A stretch of DNA of 64,000 nucleotides from Pisolithus tinctorius (Eukaryota > Basidiomycota > Agaricomycetes > Boletales > Pisolithaceae), in NCBI GenBank assembly GCA_024663395.1, contig JANFAH010000022.1, positions 434,001 to 498,000 on the forward strand, read 5' to 3'. Below the pieces are notes generated by a model. It saw only the letters and a list, made by a program, of their open reading frames with translations. It made no database searches and had not been told where the DNA came from. Position numbers and translations under genes: made by a program. Positions 44,416-53,755 of this stretch are shown here, piece after piece; within the stretch, counting starts at the first letter, position 1, and every line of letters begins with the position of its first letter.

Positions 44416-44483
44416 TAAGGTGTTGAAGTAGTAATCTGCACTAATCCTACAAGCACCATAGAGAATCCAATGCAAGGTAGTTC

Positions 44484-44550
44484 CATGGTCAGAGCAGCTG
44501 CTTGACACTGAGAGGGCCCTGGCTCAATACTAGCTCTGGTCACATTTTCA
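44484..44550 (+). repeat. tRNA-like module 1, left arm of P2
   Basis: ATGGTCAGAGCAGCTGCTTG resembles a tRNA D-arm/A-box. A degenerate B-box-like GGCTCAATACT follows, and the module ends CTGGTCACATTTTC like module 2. Mirror at 48688-48754. Probably SINE-derived. Confidence 0.4.
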
Positions 44551-44884
44551 TTGGGTTAGGAGCTGCAGCTGGAACCCATGCATGCTCAGTACAATGGGTC
44601 ATGCAGCATCCTTAGTAAGTCCAGATCGTGTGAGTTACATGGACACAAGGTGACTGATAGTAGGCCTCCTGGAAACACAGCAGTAAATCCTGATCCATCA
44701 CATGACACAAGGTCAAAAGGCAATCAGACCATTTGCATGGCCCTAGGGGGTGTGCACTGTTTTTGCACTCCAAAAGTGGCCAGATGAAGGGACCACATTG
44801 GAGATGGTGCATTCTGTGCATTAACTTCATGGAGATTTGTTCCCACAGTGCTAGTCTAAGCCCCCAAGCTACTGACACTAGTAC

Positions 44885-44965
44885 CCAGACCATATGGCTC
44901 AGTGGTTGCAGCACCTGGTAAACACCTGGGAGGTCACTGGTTCAATCTTGGGACTGGTCACATTT
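44885..44965 (+). repeat. tRNA-like module 2, left arm of P2
   Basis: An A-box-like TGGCTCAGTGG (44895-44905) and a B-box-like GGTTCAATC (44939-44947) are spaced as in a tRNA gene, followed by CTGGTCACATTTTCC. Mirror at 48273-48353. No cloverleaf is evident, so it is called a tRNA-derived SINE fragment rather than a tRNA gene. Confidence 0.5.
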
Positions 44966-44968
44966 TCC

Positions 44969-45280
44969 TCATAAGGCTACTTTGGGACATCCCTCCCCCC
45001 CCTCTGGCAAGCAGTGGGATGTCCCACAACAGCCTCTAAAGCTACATTGGGACATCCCTCCCCCCCTCTGGCAAGCAGTGGGATGTCCTGTGACAGCCTC
45101 TAAAGCTACATTGGGACATCCCTCCCCCCCCTCTGGCAAGTAGTGGGATGTCCCATGACAGCCTCTAAGGCTACATTGGGACATCCCTCCCCCCCTCTGG
45201 CAAAGCAGTGGGATGTCCCACAACAGCCTCTAAGGCTACATTGGGACATCCCACCCCCCTGTCTGGCAAGATGTCCCACA
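44969..45280 (+). repeat. 65-bp array B, left arm of P2
   Basis: About five units of the same 65-bp family, with a C-rich block (CCCTCCCCCCCTCTGGCAAG). Mirror copy at 47958-48269. Confidence 0.85.
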
Positions 45281-45792
45281 ACACCCTCCACATAACACAA
45301 GGCCAAAATGCTATCAGACCATTTGCATGACCATAGGAGGCATGCATGGAGAACCTCCAAGCAAGTGGGTGGAATCTCCATGCAAGTGTGGAAAATCACC
45401 AAGTGGGTTGGGAGAATCTCCAAGCAGGTATAGGAAATCTCCATCTAACTGTAGAGAAGTGACATTTAGCATAAACAATTGTGTTTTTCCAAGTATTTTG
45501 GGTTTTTCTCACGCAAAATTCCACTTTCTGATAAGATAAGCATATGGTCATGATTGTACAATCAGGGGCTACAACTTTTATTATGATGACATCACTCCAT
45601 TTACACTTCCTGGGGTGGTAATGCAGTACCAGTACTGGCTATAGTAGTCATTAGTGTTGTGTAGTGTTGGCTATGCTACACTTTGGTAGTGCACATTTTT
45701 GACTACCATTGACTACAAAAAGTGTAGCATTGAGTGGTAGTGGTCAAGTCACATGACAAAGAATCACATGATGCAAGGTCATGTGTGGCGAT

Positions 45793-46014
45793 CACGTGAC
45801 CTATTATGTAATGGTCATGTGCCCCAGTGTGGTCCAAATGTGGCGCTGCCCTGATCACGTGATGAACAGTCACTGCCCACGGTCCCATGACCTGAGATCA
45901 CATGACACAGAGTCATGGAGCAGGATGTTGATCAGTCATGTGATCAGTCACCTCGGGTGGCCAGAGAGGTGGGTCACGTGTAGGCACGAACCCCGTGTCA
46001 CGTGACATCACGTG
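45793..46014. promoter_or_regulatory. Cluster of CACGTG (E-box) palindromes, left arm of P2
   Basis: CACGTG occurs at 45793, 45856, 45975, 45999 and 46009, among several TCATGTGA or TCACATGA variants. Mirror cluster at 47224-47445. E-boxes bind bHLH factors, but here the role is unknown. Confidence 0.4.
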
Positions 46015-47223
46015 ACTGAAGTTACCTCATGTTCAACATTGTGAACCTGGCATGTGACTAAACCGCCCCTGAATGCATGCTGTTCCAGATTGTGGCTGTG
46101 CTACAACATCAATCATGTTATTACTCATTCGTTCCTCGATGGAATGGTCTGTATTTCGGTAGGTGAACCGGTGTACATAGCATCTACATAATGTCCAAAG
46201 ATGAACCAATCAAAATCTCTGGATTCTGGGATATACAAGAATTGAAAAAAGCCAGAAAACATCACACCATGCATCCCTCACTGGGTGCATGCCATATTTA
46301 ATACCTCAACTGGATTCCCCATGTCTACATCCATCTATTTGGAAGATTTCAGGGCAGTCCATTGGGAATTGAGTGAACAGGAAGCCAATTACACATCCCA
46401 GATGCGTGGGAAAACCCCAAAAAGCGCAAATAAAATAGTGGAGATTGCCAAAACATATCAAAAACATTTCATTGCTCACTCCCCAGTGGGACTATGACCA
46501 CCAGAATTGAGGTGTGGCATGGTGGAGCAGGCCCCATGAAACTGGCACCATGTGCCTTAAATGCAAATGGGCACATCTGAACACCACATCTAGTAGTGAT
46601 TTATAGCTTTGTGATGAGCATTACAAAGTGTACCATTGGATCATGTCACATTTCTGTCACTTTGAGGGGGTGCAACTGCAAGGCACATGGTGCCAATCTC
46701 ATGGAGCATGCCCCACCATGCCACACCTCAATTCTGGTGGTCATAGTCCCACTGGGGAGTGAGCAATGAAATGTTTTTGATATGTTTTGGCAATCTCCAC
46801 TATTTTATTTGCGCTTTTTGGGGTTTTCCCACGCATCTGGGATGTGTAATTGGCTTCCTGTTCACTCAATTCCCAATGGACTGCCCTGAAATCTTCCAAA
46901 TAGATGGATGTAGACATGGGGAATCCAGTTGAGGTATTAAATATGGCATGCACCCAGTGAGGGATGCATGGTGTGATGTTTTCTGGCTTTTTTCAATTCT
47001 TGTATATCCCAGAATCCAGAGATTTTGATTGGTTCATCTTTGGACATTATGTAGATGCTATGTACACCGGTTCACCTACCGAAATACAGACCATTCCATC
47101 GAGGAACGAATGAGTAATAACATGATTGATGTTGTAGCACAGCCACAATCTGGAACAGCATGCATTCAGGGGCGGTTTAGTCACATGCCAGGTTCACAAT
47201 GTTGAACATGAGGTAACTTCAGT

Positions 47224-47445
47224 CACGTGATGTCACGTGACACGGGGTTCGTGCCTACACGTGACCCACCTCTCTGGCCACCCGAGGTGACTGATCACAT
47301 GACTGATCAACATCCTGCTCCATGACTCTGTGTCATGTGATCTCAGGTCATGGGACCGTGGGCAGTGACTGTTCATCACGTGATCAGGGCAGCGCCACAT
47401 TTGGACCACACTGGGGCACATGACCATTACATAATAGGTCACGTG
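47224..47445. promoter_or_regulatory. Cluster of CACGTG palindromes, right arm of P2
   Basis: Mirror image of 45793-46014. Confidence 0.4.
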
Positions 47446-47957
47446 ATCGCCACACATGACCTTGCATCATGTGATTCTTTGTCATGTGACTTGACCACTA
47501 CCACTCAATGCTACACTTTTTGTAGTCAATGGTAGTCAAAAATGTGCACTACCAAAGTGTAGCATAGCCAACACTACACAACACTAATGACTACTATAGC
47601 CAGTACTGGTACTGCATTACCACCCCAGGAAGTGTAAATGGAGTGATGTCATCATAATAAAAGTTGTAGCCCCTGATTGTACAATCATGACCATATGCTT
47701 ATCTTATCAGAAAGTGGAATTTTGCGTGAGAAAAACCCAAAATACTTGGAAAAACACAATTGTTTATGCTAAATGTCACTTCTCTACAGTTAGATGGAGA
47801 TTTCCTATACCTGCTTGGAGATTCTCCCAACCCACTTGGTGATTTTCCACACTTGCATGGAGATTCCACCCACTTGCTTGGAGGTTCTCCATGCATGCCT
47901 CCTATGGTCATGCAAATGGTCTGATAGCATTTTGGCCTTGTGTTATGTGGAGGGTGT

Positions 47958-48269
47958 TGTGGGACATCTTGCCAGACAGGGGGGTGGGATGTCCCAATGT
48001 AGCCTTAGAGGCTGTTGTGGGACATCCCACTGCTTTGCCAGAGGGGGGGAGGGATGTCCCAATGTAGCCTTAGAGGCTGTCATGGGACATCCCACTACTT
48101 GCCAGAGGGGGGGGAGGGATGTCCCAATGTAGCTTTAGAGGCTGTCACAGGACATCCCACTGCTTGCCAGAGGGGGGGAGGGATGTCCCAATGTAGCTTT
48201 AGAGGCTGTTGTGGGACATCCCACTGCTTGCCAGAGGGGGGGGAGGGATGTCCCAAAGTAGCCTTATGA
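47958..48269 (-). repeat. 65-bp array B, right arm of P2
   Basis: Mirror image of 44969-45280. Confidence 0.85.
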
Positions 48270-48272
48270 GGA

Positions 48273-48353
48273 AAATGTGACCAGTCCCAAGATTGAACCA
48301 GTGACCTCCCAGGTGTTTACCAGGTGCTGCAACCACTGAGCCATATGGTCTGG
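48273..48353 (-). repeat. tRNA-like module 2, right arm of P2
   Basis: Mirror image of 44885-44965. Confidence 0.5.
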
Positions 48354-48687
48354 GTACTAGTGTCAGTAGCTTGGGGGCTTAGACTAGCACTGTGGGAACA
48401 AATCTCCATGAAGTTAATGCACAGAATGCACCATCTCCAATGTGGTCCCTTCATCTGGCCACTTTTGGAGTGCAAAAACAGTGCACACCCCCTAGGGCCA
48501 TGCAAATGGTCTGATTGCCTTTTGACCTTGTGTCATGTGATGGATCAGGATTTACTGCTGTGTTTCCAGGAGGCCTACTATCAGTCACCTTGTGTCCATG
48601 TAACTCACACGATCTGGACTTACTAAGGATGCTGCATGACCCATTGTACTGAGCATGCATGGGTTCCAGCTGCAGCTCCTAACCCAA

Positions 48688-48754
48688 TGAAAATGTGACC
48701 AGAGCTAGTATTGAGCCAGGGCCCTCTCAGTGTCAAGCAGCTGCTCTGACCATG
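48688..48754 (-). repeat. tRNA-like module 1, right arm of P2
   Basis: Mirror image of 44484-44550. Confidence 0.4.
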
Positions 48755-48822
48755 GAACTACCTTGCATTGGATTCTCTATGGTGCTTGTAGGATTAGTGC
48801 AGATTACTACTTCAACACCTTA

Positions 48823-49338
48823 GAGGTTGTTTTGGGACATCCCTCTGCTTGCCAGAGGGGAGGGTGGGATGTCCCAATGTAGGCTTAGAGGCTGTTGTGG
48901 GACATCCCACTGGTTGGAAAAGGGAAGGGTGGGATGTCCCAACATAGGCTTAGAGGCTGTTGTGGGACATCCCACTGGTTGGCAAAGGGAAGGGTGGGAT
49001 GTCCCAATGTAGGCTTAGAGGCTGTTATGGGACATCCCACTGGTTGGCAGTAGGGAGGGTGGGATGTCCCAATGTAGGCTTGGAGGTTGTTGTGGGACAT
49101 CCCACTGCTTGCCAAAGGGGAGGGTGGGACATCCCAACATAGCCTTAGAGGCTGTTGTGGGACATCCCTCTGCTTGCCAGAGGGAACAGTGGGATGTCCC
49201 AATGTAGCCTTAGAGGCTGTTGTGGGACATCCCACTGGTTGGCAAAGGGGAGGGTGGGACATCCCAAAGTAGCCTCAGAGGCTGCTGTGGGACATCCCAA
49301 GTCCCCTTATGAAAGTCAGTGGGATGTCCCATCCCAGC
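48823..49338 (-). repeat. 65-bp array A, right arm of P2
   Basis: Mirror image of 43900-44415. Confidence 0.85.
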
Positions 49339-50075
49339 CTCAGGGGGCTATGATGGCACATCCTCCTAAGTTACCTTTGCAGACCAGCACAATGCCCCAT
49401 GACAACCTCAGAGCTTCATCTGGGACATTCTGCCCTCTGCAGATGGTGTTGCAAAGGTGACCAACACCATGTTCTATGTGGGGGACTTTGAGATATTGGC
49501 TCATCACACAAGTGTTCAAAAACCATTTACTTCTTCTTCCTTCATACAGTACAAATTGCTTGAGGTATAGACACAGATTGTTTGAATTTATTATTGCAAT
49601 TTTCATGGCAAATGTGGAGGCCCAGGTGGGTCATCCCCCTGGCAACTAGTGAGATGTCCCAATACAGCAGAATCAACATTGCAAAGATGTACATGAAAAG
49701 TACTATTGTATACTACTATGCATGGTGGGATGGGAGGGGATGTATAGGTTGAAGGATACTTTGTGGATTAAACCTGTCAGAGGAGCAAGGGGGCTAGGAT
49801 TTCTGCAGCTATTTCAATGCTAATATAAGCTGCAGTTTCAGGAGTAGGGACCCCTGCCACCCAAGGCAGTCTTGGGACATCCCAAATAATTGCATTTGAA
49901 TGGATGGCTATGTGGGAAATCCCATCTGTCCCAGGGCCTAAAAATCTGTATAGCCCTGGGACATGACCAGATGTCCCTGGGCAGACCTTGGTCTGGGAGG
50001 CTATTAGGCTGGGTGGTTTGGAGAAACTATTCAGCCTAAATGCTTATGAAAAATGGTTACCTGAAGTGGCAAGGT

Positions 50076-50375
50076 AACTCTCAAGCTGAGATAATTTGGT
50101 GAGTTCGCTCTCAAGCCAGGGAGGGTAGCAGCAGCTCCTTTGGGTGCCGCGCTTGGGTCCCTCAAGCCAGTCCTTACCATGTCACTATAACTCCAGATGT
50201 TATCAGTGACAGGCCTTTTGATTGGGGTGGAATATTGACTTCCTATTGGAGTCAGTTTTGGGAGTGGAGACTTATCGGCGATGTCAGCACCAGGCTGAGT
50301 CGTTGACAGGCTAGGAGGCAAAGATGATGCCTGAGCTTTTGTAGCTCGGCAGGCAGTTGTGCAGGTATTAACCAT
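50076..50375 (-). pseudogene. gag: E1 gag, N-terminal piece
   Basis: It starts at ATG 50375 (MVNTCTTACRATKAQASSLP), about 130 bp inside the E1 5' LTR. A Ser/Thr/Pro-rich segment reads to SPNYLSLRVTLP, where P2 cuts it; the protein continues at 43161. The first 100 residues look disordered and have no recognised domain. No clear primer-binding site is visible between it and the LTR. Confidence 0.7.
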
Positions 50376-50507
50376 TTCTTTTTTTTATCAAGTATATGAT
50401 ACTTACTCTTGTCTTCACAGCGGATCAGTTCTGTGAATGGTCGAGAAGGTATTTGGTGTGTTCATTATTGGATTTGAGGTAAGACCTTGTTTTGCAGGAA
50501 AAAAATA

Positions 50508-50793
50508 TGTAATGCTGATAAGAAGTGTAGAACTTTTAACGGTGGCACAACAAGAAGGATTCTTTGCTCTACTCGGGTTTCCAGACAATAGTGTCTTATT
50601 TCAAGGTAGGAAAGAAGTCCCTGTACAGTATGCTACAAGGCCTATTTTATAGGGTAGAGGTTAGGCACGAAATATGTCAGAGTATCAGTACAGGTTAAGT
50701 AGGATCAAACAAACAAATGAGAAACCAATATATCTGTCATGAGAAAAACAACATCTAACCATACAGTTGACAGTGTTGGACTGAATCCTTACA
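50508..50793 (-). repeat. E1 5' LTR
   Basis: Partner of 17964-18249; it is followed by the GTCAG duplication at 50794-50798. Confidence 0.9.
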
Positions 50794-50798
50794 GTCAG

Positions 50799-51045
50799 CC
50801 TTGGCACACAAATCTACTCATCTAATTGTCCTATGCTGAAGGCCGACATCTAGGCTATGTGCAGTTCACCCTATGATGCTGTACAGATTGCTACCATAAT
50901 CATTTCGGTTTGGGCCCATCAGCCAGGATGCTGTGACTGCGAATGTGTTGCTTGCAGACCCTTCAGTCACCTGTAGGCCTGAAAGTGGGTCATCTGACAT
51001 GTACATTTTGTCCTAAAAGTGGGACTAACCAATGTCAGCTGATGG
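50799..51045. other. Region upstream of A49, no gene recognised
   Basis: This unique-looking sequence was joined to the A49 start before E1 landed and may hold part of its promoter. No motif stands out. Confidence 0.4.
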
Positions 51046-51545
51046 TGCCCAAAGGTGGGTAGGCCGGTGTGTGGAAGTGGGGTCAGCCGACCTGTTTGGA
51101 GGATGGACCCACTGCCTGGAAGTGGGTTCAGCCGACCTGTTTGGAGGGTGCACCCACTGCCTGGAAGTGGGTTTGGCTGACCTGTTTGGAGGGTGCACCC
51201 ACTGCCTGGAAGTGGGGTCAGCCAACCTGTTTGGAGGATGCACCCACCTCCTGGAAGTGGGTTTGGCTGACCTGTTTGGAGGGTGCACCCACTGCCTGGA
51301 AGTGGGGTAGGCTGACCTGTTTGGAGGGTAGACCCACTGCCTGGAAGTGGGGTCAGCCAACCTGTTTGGAGGATGCACCCACCTCCTGGAAGTGGGTTTG
51401 GCTGACCTGTTTGGAGGGTGCACCCACTGCCTGGAAGTGGGGTAGGCTGACCTGTTTGGAGGGTAGACCCACTGCCTGGAAGTGGGGTCAGCCAACCTGT
51501 TTGGAGGATGCACCCACCTCCTGCAAGTGGAGTTGGCTGACCTCA
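51046..51545. repeat. 45-bp minisatellite
   Basis: About eleven units with the core GACCTGTTTGGAGGGTGCAC; CCTGTTTGGA recurs at 51091, 51136, 51181 and 51226, a period of exactly 45. The period is a multiple of three, so long repetitive ORFs appear on both strands; no other coding evidence supports them. Confidence 0.88.
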
Positions 51546-52543
51546 CTGGGAGATGCACATACCCACACCAATAAGAGGTTCAATTTTGGTACCTTCAGCT
51601 TTCTGTCAAAACTTGTATGAGGGCATTGCAAGATAGCATGGCAATGTACAGAGTAAGCCCCCTCTACATTACTTGCTTTTTGGCCTTTCAGCAGGTCTCC
51701 CTTCACCACTAGGCACCCTTTGGTTGTGACCCCCAGTAGCCAGTTCCACATCAGCATTCATCACTAAGTGTTGTGGAACCCCCCCCCCCTTTGTCCCTAG
51801 GAGCAACCAATCTTGACAGTCTCTTTCCATGTCTCCATTCTTCATGTTTGATCCTAATCTAACATTCTGCACTTAGTTGTCTATCTGCTTGTTTTCTTTT
51901 AAAGTCTCTTATCAGGTTAGAACTGATCCTCTCACCCAAGGGGGGTATAAAGCTCTAGGGATCTGCTGATGTTCACTGACAAGTACCAATGCAGTACCAA
52001 GGGTGGGACATTACAGCTGAGATGTTATGAAGTTGATCAAATGGTACTGAACACAAAGTGGACCTGCTCTGTAGTTGACATGTTATGTAGCAGTGTCCTT
52101 GTACAAGTCCTGACAGAAGGCTGATAAAGAAGACCTATAGAGGTATTACAGTTGATATTCAAACTGAGGTATCTACCACATGAGTTACCAACATATGTAT
52201 GTACTACCAACAAGCAATGCAGGCTACAATGTAGGTATGCACAGCCAACACAAAGATCCCAAGTGCCAGTAATCCAAAGACTGACAGGTATGGTCCAGTA
52301 TGGTAAAGGTTAGACCCAATGGATTGGACATGAGCTTAGACCAATGGATTGATTACCTTGGTCTTGGGTCCCAAGTCTTTGGCCTATGCCATACCAATTT
52401 GCCTACTACTTACACACAACCTCACCCCCACCCCATGTGGTATGGATCCCTTAGATTTCACACTTTTCTAACCCTCAGGTTTACCCTTTGACTCAATCAC
52501 CAGGGTGGTGGGATTTCTACTTTGCCCAGTGCATGTCCTTTGC
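51546..52543. other. No gene recognised
   Basis: AT-rich intergenic sequence without recognisable genes. An 11-nt C run starts near 51780. Confidence 0.45.
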
Positions 52544-52563
52544 TAGGGTTAGGGTTAGGGTTA
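52544..52563 (+). repeat. Interstitial telomere-like tract
   Basis: (TAGGGT)3TA, the TTAGGG-type telomere repeat of filamentous fungi, with no degenerate flanking copies. Confidence 0.75.
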
Positions 52564-53634
52564 CACAACTTCAAAAAATCAAGCAGCATGGGGGCAATTC
52601 ATGTTACACAGCCTAGCAACTACAAGGATTGACCAACCAAATACACAGCCAAGGAAATACAGGAATGACCAACCAAATACACAGCCCAGAAAATACAGGA
52701 TTGAGCAAATACACCACTTCAGGTAACCAATTTTCATAAGCATTTAGGCTGAAGTTTTTCTACAAATCATCCAAGCTAAAAGCCACTCAGACCAGGTCAT
52801 CCCAGGGACATCTGGCCATGTCCCAGGGCTATTTGCAGTGTGCAGGAGCTGGGATGTCCCATAATCCCAGCCCTTTGGTAATATATTTTGGGCTGTCCCA
52901 TGGCTGCCTTAGGTGTCAGGGGTCCTCAGCTGCAAAAGTGCAGCTCATATTCACACTGAAATCCCACTTCTGACCAAGAAACCAAAGCAGTCACAATTAT
53001 CCAGGATGATGAGAATACCTGGCAAAGTAGGGGCCTATGTATGTGGCAGCCACTGACTTTCCAAAACCATTTGGTACACTTATTATGCACAAATTTGAAG
53101 TGGGAAATCAGTGTGATTGTGAGGTGTCATCTCCAGAATCATACAATACTTCTGGAAGTGAGCCTTGCATCATTGTGATAAATTTTAATGGATTCAGCAC
53201 TGTCCCATGAGTAAGTTCCATTGCTTATAGAAGGAGTACACATTAATAAGATCATACTAAATGCATTCAATGAGGATGAGTGGAAGACCTTCCAAGCCAA
53301 GGAATAGATTGTAGCACAATACATGACACTATTGTGGGGCACAAGCATGTGAGAACCCCACTGTCCAAAGGGGTTATGTAATCTGATTGCTGTGGTGCCC
53401 AATGTCCCATTATGACCCTGGGCTGTAAGGCCCTCCAGTGGACCACCATGTGCTTCAAATACCAATCCAGCCAGGATGGGCAGAAGACTGAACATTGTTG
53501 ATTCTCAAAGGAAGGGTGGACTTGTGTTGCTAAAGACCACTGAAGTCTGTTGGAGATGGTGCATTCTGTGTATTACTCTTCATGGATAATTATTCCCAAA
53601 GTTCTGATCTAACCCCCAAGCAACTGACATTAGT

Positions 53635-53715
53635 ACTCAAACCATATAGCTCAGTGATTAAACCACAAGGTCAACTCCAGGAGACTGCTGGTTCAATCCC
53701 ACCTTTAGTCACATG
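53635..53715 (+). repeat. tRNA-like module in the P2-related element
   Basis: An A-box-like TAGCTCAGTGATT (from 53647) and a B-box GGTTCAATCCC (53690-53700) match pol III consensus better than the P2 copies. The module is followed by TTTAGTCACATGTTCAT. It is probably a tRNA-derived SINE fragment. Confidence 0.5.
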
Positions 53716-53755
53716 TTCATCAAGGTCATCTATGTAGAACAACCAAGAGGCAATG

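Larger units (their letters stand above)
43170..50067. mobile_element. P2: 6.9-kb giant palindrome (foldback element) in E1 gag
   Basis: The arms run from 43170 to about 46558 and from about 46680 to 50067, with the axis at 46619 and a spacer of about 120 bp. Every ORF in one arm has an identical mirror copy in the other, so the 3.39-kb arms are essentially identical. The ends are CACTTCAGGTAACC and GGTTACCTGAAGT. GGCAAGGT flanks both sides (43162-43169, 50068-50075), an 8-bp target duplication; its removal joins E1 gag in frame. The arms carry 65-bp arrays, two tRNA-like modules and a CACGTG cluster. No transposase is present. Confidence 0.9.
17964..50793 (-). mobile_element. E1: old Ty3/gypsy element, inflated by nested insertions
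   Basis: Both ends are 286-bp LTRs that read TGTAATG...CCTTACA on the plus strand. GTCAG lies directly outside each LTR (17959-17963 and 50794-50798), so this is one element with its target duplication. It lies just upstream of the A49 start codon. The minus-strand order is gag, protease, RT, RNase H, integrase, ORF3. P2 (43170-50067), C1 with G2 (24448-37533) and a 1.85-kb insert (21572-23423) interrupt it. Without them it is about 11 kb. Each removal joins the coding frame, which confirms the reading. Confidence 0.9.

Noticed and set aside
44885..44965. Functional tRNA gene
   Set aside because: A/B-box-like motifs only; no full acceptor stem or anticodon arm could be drawn.
43778..49460. 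Many ORFs of 60-125 codons in the P2 arms
   Set aside because: They are mirror copies within the 65-bp repeats and flanks and encode only repeat-derived sequence.
51025..51620. ORFs of 177 and 183 codons on opposite strands
   Set aside because: Both are products of the 45-bp repeat.
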